64,000 nt of DNA from Symbiodinium kawagutii (GCA_009767595.1 VSDK01019056.1:13636-77635); one strand, 5' to 3'. Counted from the first letter of the stretch, positions 1-10,690 are shown. Numbers and translations: made by a program. The notes: generated by a model from the letters alone, not told the origin.

Positions 1-2
1 TG

Positions 3-755
3 GCAGCTGCCTATGTGGTGGGACCCGCCATTGGCGGAGCATTGACACACTTTTACGGAGCCCAAACGGCGTACTGTGGAGTAGCTGCGCTCATTGGAGT
101 CTGCGGAGGTGCTTATGCCACCCTTCCAGAAACAATGCCCAAAAGAGCACCATCCCCAGAATCCGCTTCTTTTCGGCTGACTGCAGCTGCAAAAGATTGG
201 CAAGACTTATTGCAGGATCGTCGGCAACAAGCGCTGTTTGCTGCGAATTTGGCCCTGTTCATGAACTATTCTGCTATGGTGACGGTCATGCCGTTGCATG
301 CTTATCACCTCTTCGGTATCGGAGCTGGAGAAATTGGAGGTTTGTTCTCAGTGGGTGCCGCTGTTGGCATTCTGTTGGCTCCTGTCATTGGTACATTGTC
401 TGATAGATATGGACGTACGCCTTTGATAGTTCCATCAACAATCCTGTGTGGAATTGGTTGCTTAGGTGTGGCCATGAGTCATGTTTGGGAGCCTTTCTTG
501 GCATTCTACATGATGTGGTCCGTTGGAGAAGCAGCACTCGCACCACTGTTGAGCGCCTATGCTGCAGACATTGCACCGAAGGAACATGTGGGCTCAGCCA
601 TGTCGCTGGGTCGACAAGCAGGAGATTTGGTCTCCTTTGTAGCACCACCGATGCTGGGTTTCATGTACGATACTTCCCCTGGGCATGCTGCCATGTCCCT
701 GACTAGTTTCATGACCATCGTTGGAGCTGCCACTTTCTGGAAGCGTACCAGATAG
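3..755 (+). CDS. MFS transporter, C-terminal part (5' end outside window)
   Basis: The frame is open from the window edge, so the start lies upstream. The first residues, AAYVVGPAIGG, are the GPxxGG antiporter signature (motif C) of transmembrane helix 5 in the drug:H+ antiporter-1 branch of the major facilitator superfamily. About 250 residues follow: the end of the N-terminal half, a charged central loop (LPETMPKRAPSPES), then six hydrophobic segments. The loop GTLSDRYGRTPL is the second copy of MFS motif A, between helices 8 and 9. It ends in TAG after a short basic tail (WKRTR). The protein is probably an integral membrane proton-coupled exporter; the substrate cannot be inferred. No intron interrupts this 750-base stretch, unlike most genes in the window, so it may be a recent cDNA-derived copy or simply a long last exon. 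Confidence 0.85.
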   Translation, partial: AAAYVVGPAIGGALTHFYGAQTAYCGVAALIGVCGGAYATLPETMPKRAPSPESASFRLTAAAKDWQDLLQDRRQQALFAANLALFMNYSAMVTVMPLHAYHLFGIGAGEIGGLFSVGAAVGILLAPVIGTLSDRYGRTPLIVPSTILCGIGCLGVAMSHVWEPFLAFYMMWSVGEAALAPLLSAYAADIAPKEHVGSAMSLGRQAGDLVSFVAPPMLGFMYDTSPGHAAMSLTSFMTIVGAATFWKRTR

Positions 756-1786
756 CGATCAAAAGATGGGCAGAGGTTTCCAGCTTGGTGCTAGCCACCC
801 TATATAAATGACGTTATCATTTGGTTGCCGGATGGATAGAAGTTTGATGTGTTGCTGACATTTCGCGATCATAGGCAAATGCACAATTGTGATCAACTCT
901 GTAAATTAGCAATAGAATTTGACAGATCCTGCCCCAAGCTGCCGGTTATCATGACGGTTGTGCTGCTTCGTTTTTTCTAGCAAGTGCAGATTCTTGTCAA
1001 TGGCCATGTTGCATATTGACAAGTGTTGAATTTGCCATTCACCCTGCCAGAGTCAGAAAAGGAACCGCTAAGGACAAAACCATCCCAATTTTCAAGGCAA
1101 TCATTTTCATTTCGTCGCCTCCGAGTTCCAACAGTTCACGTTTCACAAGTGATCAAAGCAACATAAACCAAGATAAACCAGTAGCGCGAAACAAACCATC
1201 AGCTCTAACATCCCCAGTTTGCTTTGACAAAACCGCTGAGTCAGTCCCAGCCGTTGCCGCGGTTCTCGTTGCGATTGAGGTCCCCGTGGCGCGGCACCCC
1301 CGACTTCTCCAGTTGTGAGCCATGCCCTGAGGGCCGCGTCGGTGAGCCCAGTTCCGTCAGGTGATTCCGTTGGTTTAAGGTAGCCAGGAGGTGCTTTGAT
1401 GGAGATTTTGGGAGATGAGTTAAGATGAGTTAAGATGAGTTTACTACAAATTTATGTTTCAACTCTTGATATTACAGTTTGAAGTCTATTTAGATTGTGA
1501 TGATTGATGTGGACGTTTCTCCTGTGCCAGATATGATGTTCTCATTGATGTGCTCCACTGTCGCTTTTGGATGATCTGAACTAGGCTTTGTTCGCGGTTC
1601 TGTGCTGCGCTTGTTGGAGAATTCTTGAGAAATCCTGGCAGCTGAGGTGTGCCCAGTTGGAACCGGCAACGTGTCTCAGGGAACGATTTGTCGGGAGCCT
1701 AGCTGCCAGACATTCTCCAAACGTTAGGTGTCGATCTGGTGAGTTGTGCCATGCCCCAGGGGAAGTCCGCCATTGTCAAATGACAT

Positions 1787-1836
1787 GGCTATGGGTCAAT
1801 ATTGACCAACCAAGGGGTGGATTTGGACCCACTGCC
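1787..1836 (+). mobile_element. Family C miniature element, 50 bp
   Basis: Starts GGCTATGGGTCAATATTG and ends TTTGGACCCACTGCC, the two ends of the 113-bp family C with the middle deleted. It is flanked by the 4-bp duplication ACAT (1783-1786 and 1837-1840). Confidence 0.75.
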
Positions 1837-2296
1837 ACATGTCCAATAACAGCGCCGCTCCGCTGAAAGGTCCGGAGGGCCACATCTGCAGCGAGGGCAC
1901 AACGTGTGAAACACAGTCGGACCACAGGGGTGACACAGGAGACCGGCAACGACCCGCAGTTTGGGGGCTACAACGTGGCATAGTTCACTTGGAAAGTTCT
2001 GAAATTTGAAGGGCGAATCCGCGCAGGGAAAAGATAGCTGAAGGAATGCACGAGGTATTGCCCTCCTTCTTGGCTTTTCACTTTGTGACATTTTTTTTGG
2101 GGCTACAACTCAATGTTCGTGTCTCTCTCGCGCTTTTGACTTTGTGACATTCTTGTTGTGACATTTTTCCGGGGCTAAAACTTAACATTCTTGTCTCTCT
2201 CGCGTCATTTCTGGACCACCGTTTTGTCGCAGTGAGAATATCATCGAAGGTGATTGAAATTTGATGTAAGTTGTCCGAGGGATGTATTTTTTCTGG

Positions 2297-2345
2297 ATAT
2301 ATATATATACATATTATATATATGATTATATATATATATACATAT
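2297..2345. repeat. TA-rich microsatellite
   Basis: Imperfect (TA)n with interruptions ACATATTATA and GATTATA. Confidence 0.8.
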
Positions 2346-2982
2346 TTATTGTGATTCTGATGAACCCACACAGAACTGTGCTATGGGAAAGCATTGAACG
2401 TTGACCTCAAGCTACAGAACTATGCGGATGAATCCCAGAACTATGCTACAGAACTAGCCAGAACTATGCCAGTTGATGGAAATTCTTCGCTCAGACCTGA
2501 AGAGCAGACGGATGTTCGCTGCTATGACGGCTTCTTTTGCCGTTCCTCCACAACGTTGGGAACGCAAAGGGGAACGTGGACGTGTGGCATGGTGATATGA
2601 GTGGAACATACCTGGCAGGGCCCCTTTCCCTGCAAAAAATGATGGTTTCAGTGTCAAAGATACCTTAAAACTGATGGTTTCGCTATAAACTATTTTTTCA
2701 GGGATGATGGTGGCGCGAACATTGTCGTTCCCATCATCTAGAAACATGTATCAATGTCTATCAGTATGCAAATCATGTAGCTGTAATGAGTTCCAATGGA
2801 CTTGGAGACATCATGCAGTGATGCAGCATGAACTCGTGTCAATATTTGCAATTGTATTTACTCGGTTGGTTTCCAGCAAAGTGACTTTTTGTGACCCAAG
2901 GGCATGCCTTTGGCACAAACTGCGTCTTGGCCGAGTGGTCATGCAAGTGGTCAATGACTGTGGCACTGAATCCTATTCATAT

Positions 2983-3095
2983 GGCTGTGGGTCAAAACCC
3001 TGTACCCTTGGGTCCCCTATCATTAACCATTGTTTTCCTTATAGTTTGTTGGTTATTAACCACCATTATTGGCAGGTTAATATTGACCCATAGCC
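2983..3095 (-). mobile_element. Family C element
   Basis: Starts GGCTGTGGGTCAAAACCC and ends ATATTGACCCATAGCC, giving an inverted repeat GGCTrTGGGTCAA at both ends. It is flanked by ATAT duplications at 2979-2982 and 3096-3099. Orientation is opposite to the intron copy at 43.2 kb. The flanks and the whole element are open in one + frame, so it might be translated through, but no splice solution was found. Confidence 0.8.
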
Positions 3096-3256
3096 ATATC
3101 AATGATGGAAACAGCAGTGGAGCTATCATTGGCTCATTCCAAGTTCAAGGCGCCCAATGATACCCCTCATAGTGATCTGAGAAAGCCGTGGCCCGCAACC
3201 TGGCTCAGAGCACAAGGCCGGCATGGAGAAAAAATCAACCCAGAGATGCATAGGAA

Positions 3257-3460
3257 GATCTGTCGGAAGTTCTGCACTTTGTTTGGGAAGGGAAGTCGAG
3301 CATGGTAACGAAAAACCTCTTGGATCTTTGGGCATTTAAGTCATCACTTCCAAGCTTGTGCCATATGTTGCGTGCTATCAGACATGCAGTAAGACTTGAC
3401 AGCCAGCCTACATCACCCTGCGAATACTCCTCGCTTAAAGCGATGGCAGAAGCCAAAGAA
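3257..3460 (+). CDS. Candidate exon, unknown function
   Basis: An open + frame reads DLSEVLHFVWEGKSSMVTKN and continues to SLKAMAEAKEG, with coding-like composition. The donor is probably AAAGAAG|GTGATG at 3460/3461. A family B element lies just downstream and an EF-hand exon follows at 3.81 kb, so these may belong to one gene. The product is not recognised, and the acceptor near 3257 is uncertain. Confidence 0.4.
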
Positions 3461-3529
3461 GGTGATGCGCTACTGAGCTTGAACTTGATTGTTGGCTGTC
3501 ACATGGAAATCAAATTGTTTCCTTATTGA

Positions 3530-3602
3530 GGGCTTCTTGAAATAGGGGTACCCCAAAATGCTTGGTTCATTATGAAAGATGATAAGATTTGAGAAACCAT
3601 CA
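3530..3602. mobile_element. Family B element, shortened
   Basis: Starts GGGCTTCTTGAAATAGGGGTACCCC and ends TTTGAGAAACCATCA, the family B inverted repeat (GGTGGTTTCTCAAAATAGGGG). The internal part is shortened to about 73 bp. Confidence 0.75.
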
Positions 3603-3811
3603 TTGGCAAAGTATCTCGTAAGCTGGAAGTGACATTTTTTGCCAGGCAGGCCAAACAAAATCCAAGATTCCAGAAAGTGCACCATGTGAGATTTAAGAAA
3701 ATTTCATGGAACAGTACTAAGGGCACCGTATGTGTTTCTCCGATGTTATCAACATTTGTCCTACGATCATCATGCAAAGCCTTCCATGAATTTGCTGATT
3801 GCAATGGTAAG

Positions 3812-3869
3812 GATCATTGAGATCTTCAAGAAGTTCGACAAGAACAATGACGGAGTGATTTCAAAGCAG
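3812..3869 (+). CDS. EF-hand exon (calcium-binding loop)
   Basis: The 58-base segment encodes IIEIFKKFDKNNDGVISKQ. The loop DKNNDGVISKQ has calcium ligands at positions 1, 3, 5 and 9-equivalent and the central Gly-6. It is preceded by an amphipathic helix ending KKF, the usual E-helix. Likely borders are GTAAG|G upstream (AG|G acceptor) and AAGCAG|GCGCAA downstream (GC donor). The rest of the protein is not securely found. Other EF-hand sequences on the same strand at 9.75 kb and 12.35 kb could belong to the same or neighbouring genes. Confidence 0.6.
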
Positions 3870-4433
3870 GCGCAAACTGCAGGGCGACACTGAAGCCTCA
3901 TGAAGCCTCTAAGCATATCATGGGGATATCCGTTAAAGGCCAACCAGGCTACCGCCAAATCAGTCCCAAAATGGTTGCGTTGTGCATAGAAAGCAACGAA
4001 GCTAAGAGTCCTGCGGAGTCAAGTGTTCACCAACTGCCACCGTCGATCCAGGGACAGACAGATGTGTTCTTTTGTGATGTTGACGGAGACGAGATGAGAC
4101 TGTTTGGTAGTCACCCAAAGCTGAACTGTTTCTCTGAACTTGTCGGAATACAGTGAATGCATTTGTTGATGCTGTTTGTGTGCTGAAAGGTCGCTCAGCA
4201 ATCCTGCTGCCCCCCGAACATCAAGTTTTAGATCACCCTGACATGTCCTAAGATTGCGAAGATGTTACCAGAGTCATGGTGGTGGACTCATAGGTGGCTA
4301 GATTCCCAGAAATGGTTTTGATTTATGATTTTCAAGATTTGATGCAGGAACATAGCCAGCAGCATAGTAGCTACACTGGCAAACTCACCAGGAGTGGAAC
4401 ATCCCCAGCGTTTTCAGATATTTCACAGCCATG

Positions 4434-4537
4434 GGGGCTTCTCAAATAGGTAACCCAAAAAAGGGTTGGTTGTTGCTGTAAATAGTTAACTGATCATCGA
4501 TAATTTGGGGGTACCCCTATGGCTTGAGAAACCATCA
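4434..4537. mobile_element. Family B element
   Basis: GGGGCTTCTCAAATAGGTAACCC at one end and GGGGGTACCCCTATGGCTTGAGAAACCATCA at the other. About 104 bp, with the usual inner TGGTTGGTT...GTAAATAGTTAACTGATCATC. Confidence 0.8.
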
Positions 4538-4559
4538 TAATAGGATTACTTCTTGATGT

Positions 4560-4672
4560 GGCTGTGGGTCAAAACCCTGTACCCCTGGTTCCCCTATCAT
4601 TTACCATTGTTTTCCCTATAAAATGGTTGGTTATTATCCCCCATTATTGCTGGTTAATATTGACCCATAGCC
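4560..4672 (-). mobile_element. Family C element
   Basis: 113 bp, GGCTGTGGGTCAAAACCC to ATATTGACCCATAGCC, flanked by ATGT duplications (4556-4559, 4673-4676). It abuts a coding-like exon on its right. Confidence 0.85.
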
Positions 4673-4885
4673 ATGTTGTTCCAAGCTCACAATGACAGCG
4701 TTCAGCTCCCCAACTCACCCCGAAAAGATGGCTGGCAACTCCTTGCTCTGTGGGCGGCCTTCCCCCATCACAAGGAGCTTACAGAGCTCCTGAATGCTTT
4801 GGGCCCGGACATGTTCTCAGCAGATGCTTGGCAGCCGGTGGGATGGAAATGCTTTGCCGAGTCGTGTAGACAAGCATCCAGATGA
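4673..4885 (+). CDS. Candidate exon, unknown function
   Basis: An open frame of about 70 codons reads FQAHNDSVQLPNSPRKDGWQ, then LLALWAAFPHHKELTELLNA, and ends SCRQASR-TGA. Composition is clearly protein-like. The first codons overlap the right-hand duplication of the family C element, so the true exon probably starts at a nearby AG (for example TTCCAAG|CTC). No domain is recognised. The stop may be intronic, because GTCGTGTAGA offers a GT donor just before it. Confidence 0.5.
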   Translation: MLFQAHNDSVQLPNSPRKDGWQLLALWAAFPHHKELTELLNALGPDMFSADAWQPVGWKCFAESCRQASR

Positions 4886-5049
4886 TTCCAGGTGATTAAG
4901 CTGTGACTAAAGAAAATTGCTGCATGTTTCAGTTTCAACTCACCCACCTCACTGAATTAGCTCACTGAATAGCTGCTAGATGGTGGTGGCACAGGTTCAT
5001 CGATACAAGTTCGAGGAAGTTCCACAACAGACAGGATTTCAAAGATTGC

Positions 5050-5215
5050 AGGAAAAATCTGTGGGGATGTAGCTCCGGTTTGATCAGTGTGAATGGATTG
5101 CCCAAAGCTTCACATTTTGAAACAACCCTATCATGTCCAGTACGCATTGGATTCTGGCGTCTCGAAAGCTTTGATGAGCTGCTTGAGCTGCTTAGCTTCC
5201 TGGAAGCCCTTACGG
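5050..5215 (+). CDS. Weak candidate exon
   Basis: The + frame SVNGLPKASHFETT followed by GFWRLESFDELLELLSFLEA is open and leucine-rich, ending near a GT donor (CTTACG|GTCACT). The minus strand is also open here, so the call is weak. Confidence 0.3.
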
Positions 5216-5246
5216 TCACTTGGTGAAGAGCTGCATTGATCATATT

Positions 5247-5349
5247 GGTGGTTTCTCAAAATAGGGGACCCCCAGGCTGATATTAATTTCTATATTATTT
5301 GAGATAAAGGATGATAAGTGGCGGTACCCCCATGGCTTGAGAAACCACC
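5247..5349. mobile_element. Family B element, near-complete
   Basis: GGTGGTTTCTCAAAATAGGGGACCCCC to GGTACCCCCATGGCTTGAGAAACCACC, 103 bp. An ATAT-like duplication flanks it (CATAT left, ATATGC right). One of the best copies for a consensus. Confidence 0.9.
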
Positions 5350-5366
5350 ATATGCAAGCAGTATGA

Positions 5367-5630
5367 ATGAAGAACAAACATGATTGGAGTGGGAGACTTC
5401 TCAGATATTCAGAGTTGCATGACTCGACCACCCTTGGAATGACCAGCCGCCAACGGCTGGCACCAGTGGCACCACCGGATGAGACGTGGCTTGTTGACCG
5501 CCCCAGGATTCTTTGGAAAGCCTCCTTTCAGCCATGGATTCCAACAATGATGGAAAAGCCTCTCAGTGAAAATGATGAGGTTGAGCAGTGGCTGGCTGAA
5601 GTTGCCACAGGCGATACTCAGAAGTTATAG
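5367..5630 (+). CDS. Candidate exon, unknown function
   Basis: Open + frame of up to 87 codons. The C-terminal two thirds look coding: QRLAPVAPPDETWLVDRPRI, FQPWIPTMMEKPLSENDEVE, then QWLAEVATGDTQKL-TAG. The true start is probably an acceptor inside the frame rather than the first ATG. The stop lies inside the left arm of a perfect 22-bp inverted repeat. No family is recognised. Confidence 0.45.
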   Translation: MKNKHDWSGRLLRYSELHDSTTLGMTSRQRLAPVAPPDETWLVDRPRILWKASFQPWIPTMMEKPLSENDEVEQWLAEVATGDTQKL

Positions 5631-5716
5631 GCTATACTCCCATAGGCTTGACAGCTGGCTGAAGTTGCAGTTCAGTTTCTGTAGTTTTTCTTAGGCCTAT
5701 GGGAGTATAGCCTATA
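5626..5716. repeat. Foldback element with perfect 22-bp arms
   Basis: Left arm TATAGGCTATACTCCCATAGGC (5626-5647) and its exact reverse complement at 5695-5716 enclose a 47-base loop. The loop contains GCTGGCTGAAGTTGC, which also occurs in the adjoining exon at about 5590-5604. Confidence 0.9.
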
Positions 5717-5719
5717 GCT

Positions 5720-8700
5720 GGCTAGAAATCATGGCAGCACCCACTATGCCTGAACCACGAAGTGGGAACACCAGCTGTGGCGCAACAGCAACGTGAAGAA
5801 TTGGCTGATTGAACATTAGTGTATTTTTGGGTTGATTTTGGGTTGAGAAATTACGGTAGTTAAAATTTAGATGGGATGATACTACTTCACTGCTTGTACA
5901 GTATAGACAGTATAGGGTTCATTACAACGCATTACAGGAACAGCTATTCAAACAAAAAACAAATGAAAAGAGTGGTATTTATTATGGCACACAAGGCAAT
6001 GCTGAGCCTACGAATCTATGCTACAACACAGCGGAACACAGTTTGCGTGTGCTGTAGCCTTCCACCAACTTGCAGCCATTTTTATAGTCGGGAAGTCCAA
6101 CGAAATAATATCAGCTTCCAAGAGCTTCCAAGATAACCGAAACACTGGCAACGATCCAAGCAAATGTAGAGGAAAGGATGGCCAGAACATTCCAGAACTC
6201 TTACGCTGATGTGCTGACTGACCCAGCTGCCCCTGTTGCCATATTGCTGCTATGGTCGAGGTTCAATATGCAGAATTTGTTCATTGGCTGACCGGAGAGG
6301 AAGGTAATGAGGAGGCACGGCTTTGCTGAATGAACAGATACTCTTCAAAGCGAAAAGCTCACAATTGCTTCACTGATTTGTTTTATGAACGTTCTAGAAA
6401 GCCCATGCAGCATGTCACTATGCACAATGAATTCAAGTGTTTTCTTTCAGAACGTTGAAGCGGTTTAGCAGTCAACTACAGACCGGCATTCACTCTTCTG
6501 TTTGGTGTCGCGAAAGTGCCACGAAGCAAGCTGAAATTTATACTTGTTCCCAGAAGGATCCTAATTGATTGATTTGCCCGTGCATGGTACTGAGTGATCT
6601 TGGTAGTTTGTTACCTGGGAAAGCCCTTCGCTTTAAATGATATGGGCAGACGACGTCACTCTGCAAAATAGACCTTCACAAGATATGTACCAAACTCTGC
6701 AACCGCCACGTATATAATCTCAGGCAAACAAAATGCCAACGGGTTTCATGATTCATGAAAGCAGCAGGTCAGTAGGTTTTTCTCACTTTGTGCACCTTTG
6801 AGCATTGTTCCACGTCTTGAAATGGTTGCCGTGGATGTTTTCAATGTTAGTTGCGTCGAACTTTCCTTTGTTTGTTTTCTATTCTGACTGTTTCTGAAGT
6901 CTCTTTTACGAGTTGGGAAATAGTCCGCAGGCGGAGCAGTTGTGAATTTGTGAATTTCTTGCCTGTGGTTTAGACATGCGCCGGCAGTGGTGGTTTCCAA
7001 ACTTGAGGCCATCAAGATATGGGACGCAGGGTTCTCAGTCAGGCAAAGAAGGTAGCAAGTCGGGTAGGTAATCATTTGACTGCAGTCCAGCCTCACTTGG
7101 CGCAGGTCATGACCGAGATACGACTTGAGTCTTTGTGTGGACGCTTTCATTGACGAAGCCATGGTCGTTTGAGGTAGCTATGCCAGGTAAGAACTTGCCA
7201 AAGAGTGCGCTGGCGCGTTTGGATGCCATCATTGGAATGTGACTTGGCAGCACTGAAGTGGCGTTATCAGATGCTGTAGGCTGCAAAGGAATTCTTCTTT
7301 GGTGGATTAACCTGGCAACAGAGAATCACTTTTTTGGGAAGGTCTACGAAACCAGCTGAATAGAGTTCTTTGGTACATGGAGAATCACTTCTTTTGGGAA
7401 ACTCTGGGGAAACCATCTAATTACAAAAAATTGTGATTTTCCATTGGTGAATCTACCATGCCATAGGACCATAGGAGGTTCAGCATTTTTCGGTGCCGCA
7501 CAGCTGTGCCGCTGAGTGACGGGCCGGGTGTGACCCCTCGCCCAGGTCACCGCACCTCTCTGGGAACATGACGTACCAAGAGGCCAGTGCTGAGCACTCG
7601 GCATGGCATGGTTAGAACCAACCATCGTTCACAACCGTGATTTAGTTGAGAGACTAACATTGGTACAACAATGACTAGTGAGACTGGCAATGATGATTTA
7701 ATGAGATTCGGCAAATGAACAATGGTTATAAACAATTAGCCATCGTATCAAACTAGGATTGTCCATTATATAGCCATTCTCATAGCCAGTACATGCCAGT
7801 ACAGACATGGCTATAATTAGCAATGTTTTTAATCAATGTTGTTGATCAATGTTAACCATTCTTTGCACCATTGCCACAGATTACTTTGCCATACTGTGCT
7901 AGGGGCATATGGAAGTTCAGCTAGGACGGGGGGTCGGAGAAGGATCAGCCGAATGTACCCAAGGAATTCTTACGAATATATTTACCAAGCGTGACCATGT
8001 TGTGGCAGACATCCAACCAAGTAAGCAAGAAAGCACAAAGTCTTCATCAGCACTGCCGCTCCCCACTTTCAAACAATGCGCTTATAATGCCATCGTGGCA
8101 TTCCGCTACGAAGATTGCCACGTGCATTGCCACGATTTGCCACGCACTACATTGCCAACTTGCTGCACGCACCACTTGCTGCATTGATTCTACTTCGGCT
8201 GAAGCACCCTGAAGTCAGCAAGACAGACAATGGGCTGTCGCAATCTTTCAGGATATGTTGAAGCCATGGACGAAATAGTTACGCTCACTTTGAATGACTC
8301 TGTTGTTATCTTGTAATATCAACATGGTTTACCCAATTCCTGGCTGGTTGAGGGAGGTCTCACATAGATTGTGTGCGAGAAAGCATTGCACAACAGTGCC
8401 CAATCATACTCGTGCAGGCACGGAAGGAATTGGACAAGGGCGAAGAGGAGTGATTCTTTGTTCAAGGGCAAGCTGCGTGATATCAGGGTTGAACAAGTGC
8501 CTCACAATTCAATCAACAGATTTCTTGGTTCAAGCACACTTCAACCAACAGATCCTGTTTGAAGGCCCAACTTCCACTTTGCCAGTTTGGGTCTTGGTGT
8601 CGCGACAGGACAGCGCCTTCTTGTACATTCCTCAGCTGTGAGGACATCAGATAAAGAGATAAAGCGGTGTGGCACCAGCAAAGTATAACCATCCTGGAAT

Positions 8701-9226
8701 AAACTGGACAGATGGTTATCATCATAATCGCTGGATTTGATAATCATCCTGGATTTGATAACCATCCATATTTGAATATTTGGACATCCCCAATAGCTAA
8801 ATATCTAAAGATTGAACATGGGGGTTGTTCTACTGGTACCTACCTCCGGATGGTTTTAAATATCTACGAGCCGTTACAGACCTTAGAATCGAACTATGAA
8901 ATACCATGATTGTCGACAGCGATCAATTATCATTGCAAACATCAAGAAGTTGTGCTCTTGCCAAACACTATATTGATGGTCAAACCATAAACTTCAAGCA
9001 TAAACTCTTGATGTTTAAGCATAAACTCTGAACATTTAATCATCAATCATCCCATGTTAATCCCATGTTAAACCATAAACTCTGAACATTTAACCATCAA
9101 TCATCAACTCTTGCTGTCAAAGCATCGCTAGGACAGACGTTTCCCAGTGCAAGGGGTGCGACTCCGCCCAGGCTCTCGGACAAACTCCTGCTGCAGTTGG
9201 AAGCGGATGCCCTTTGGCCAAGTTTG
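5720..9226. other. Stretch with no secure gene
   Basis: Several short open frames occur, but none has clear splice context. The best are a minus-strand frame at 6746-7162 (138 codons, starts MASSMKASTQRLKSYLGHDL) and a + frame at 7909-8187. About 8985-9110 has short imperfect repeats of CATAAACTC(T)TGA and ACCATCAATCATC. Interpret as intron or intergenic until transcripts are seen. Confidence 0.35.
6746..7162 (-). CDS. Weak candidate reading frame, unknown function
   Basis: 138 codons from ATG to stop without interruption on the minus strand, rich in Ser/Thr. No domain is recognised and there is no independent support. In this genome long frames opposite real exons also occur, so this may be chance. 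Confidence 0.25.
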   Translation of the reverse strand: MASSMKASTQRLKSYLGHDLRQVRLDCSQMITYPTCYLLCLTENPASHILMASSLETTTAGACLNHRQEIHKFTTAPPADYFPTRKRDFRNSQNRKQTKESSTQLTLKTSTATISRRGTMLKGAQSEKNLLTCCFHES

Positions 9227-9230
9227 ATAT

Positions 9231-9350
9231 GGCGAGCTGGGTCAATACTAAATAACCAACCAATGGTGGATAATAACCAACAATAATAAGGAAAACAATA
9301 ACAATGGGTAATAGTGGGGAACCAGGGGTACAGGGTTTTGACCCATAGCC
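9231..9350 (+). mobile_element. Family C element in a coding-like context
   Basis: 120 bp, GGCGAGCTGGGTCAATAC to GGGTTTTGACCCATAGCC, flanked by ATAT (9227-9230, 9351-9354). Removing the element and one ATAT leaves a continuous + frame reading GCPLAKFDIAAAELNVAISV-KDYA-stop. The insertion therefore may have hit an exon. A clean splice solution was not found with GC-AG; a GA donor (GGC|GAGCTG) with CATAG|C would keep the frame. Confidence 0.75.
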
Positions 9351-9750
9351 ATATAGCTGCAGCCGAACTGAACGTGGCCATATCGGTCAAGGACTATGCC
9401 TGATCCAAGGGTCAGGTGAACATGGCGACATGCACTGTCATTGACACCCAAAAGCTTGTTTCAATCATCCATATTAGGGTTGGTCGAAACCTTCAGACGG
9501 TTCTTGGTGCCGAAGGTTGTTTGAGCACTCCTGGGACGTTCACCCCAGGCTTTGACCCATTTTTCTGTCCAATGGTATGGTACATTCAGTACCGAGGGCT
9601 AAGTGTGCCGGGAAAATGCTGGCCGTAGGCCTGGTACAGCTTGAGCGGGGGAATTCTTTTGGAATCCCAACAGCTTTCGTTTACAGACATTTTGTAGGAA
9701 TTAGCCTCTACCTGACGAGGGCTCAACAGCTATGGAGATATTCCCCGAAG

Positions 9751-10265
9751 TTCACTGAGGCCAATCGCATCGATGCTGCCTTTGTGAGATTCGATTACAG
9801 CGGGAGCGGAACGCTGGATGAATCTGAAGTTGCCGCCATGCTACTTGGACCGCATGGATCGTCGCGTGGATTGTCCGGGGATGTCTCCCACGGTGGTGCG
9901 CGCCCCGTGGATGTCTCCAGGTTCCAGTTTTTGGGCTTTCCTGACCCAGCGGAGGAGTCGAAGTTTCTGAAGCTTCGTTTGGGATACCCTGGTGCCTTTG
10001 GACCATGGCTTTCCATCATTGGGAGACAGCGACATGGGGTCAGGACGAAGGAGTCAAAGCCCTTGTGAAGAAGTTGGACAAGGTGGGGTGATACGTTTGA
10101 CTGAAAGGTTTCAACTTGGTGTTCTAATGCCCTTGTACCAAGTATGAAGCAGAGGTGCCTCCCTGGTTTTACCATGTTCATCCTGGTGTTTTCCAGGAAG
10201 AGTTCAAGCATTTTGTGGAGGAGTTTGGAGGCGCCCTGTTGCAAGCATTTGCAGAAGCTGCGTGA
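9751..10265 (+). CDS. EF-hand protein, 3' exons
   Basis: Exon 1 begins near 9751 and reads FTEANRIDAAFVRFDYSGSG then TLDESEVAAMLLG. The loop DYSGSGTLDESE is a canonical 12-residue EF-hand (D1, S3, S5, G6, L8, D9, E12). A later exon (about 9950-10082) reads WETATWGQDEGVKALVKKLDK. It joins across a 114-nt GT-AG intron (10083-10196, CAAG|GTGGGG to TTTTCCAG|GAAG) to EEFKHFVEEFGGALLQAFAE-AA-TGA at 10265. Phases agree (0/0). The border between the EF-hand exon and the next is not fixed. The product is likely a cytosolic calcium sensor; partner and N-terminus are unknown. A 180-codon minus-strand frame over the same bases is taken as a shadow. Confidence 0.6.
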
Positions 10266-10410
10266 AGACTGCCTTGTACAGATGACATAGGATGACAGAC
10301 ATGTGGCTTGCAGATGTTTCATCTTTGCGCGAATCATTGCTCACGGGAACAACTTGCGTGGCAGAGTTTTTCAGAGATAGAGAGATCATGACAGATCATG
10401 GTTGGAACAA

Positions 10411-10475
10411 GGTGGGCCCCTGGCAGTTATAAGTTGGGTTATAACCCCTATAACTGGTAGTTAACCCCTATGGTG
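10411..10475. mobile_element. Family D element, partial
   Basis: GGTGGGCCCCTGGCAGTTATAAGTTGGG and the following inner sequence match, in reverse complement, the right end of the fuller copy at 25.97 kb. The other end is missing or degraded. Confidence 0.6.
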
Positions 10476-10690
10476 GTTGGAAGGTGCTTAGGAACCGCTG
10501 GGGTGCCTTGTCTCTCACGATCTTCAAGAGGCTGTGACGCACTCTTTGAGCGCCGAAGAGCCAAGGCACTTCGCGTTGCTTGGTGCTGGCTGCTGGTTTC
10601 TGCAGATGTGGAACGTGTCAGCTTCAACGGTTTCAAGCTTGAGCTTGTGTTAACTAGGAGATTAAGGATCACCAAGGGATTGCTTCCAGG

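Larger units (their letters stand above)
756..3250. other. Intergenic or intronic stretch with repeats
   Basis: No gene can be supported. It holds a short direct repeat of GAGTTAAGAT near 1415-1440, a 50-bp miniature family C element, a TA-rich microsatellite and a full family C element. A GC-rich patch at about 1234-1318 (+) could be an exon (AESVPAVAAVLVAIEVPVAR) but has no supporting splice context that I can defend. Confidence 0.4.

Noticed and set aside
9795..10337. 180-codon minus-strand frame
   Set aside because: It covers the EF-hand exon and the well-spliced + strand end WGQDEGVKALVKKLDK/EEFKHFVEEFG. The + solution explains splice sites; the minus frame explains nothing.
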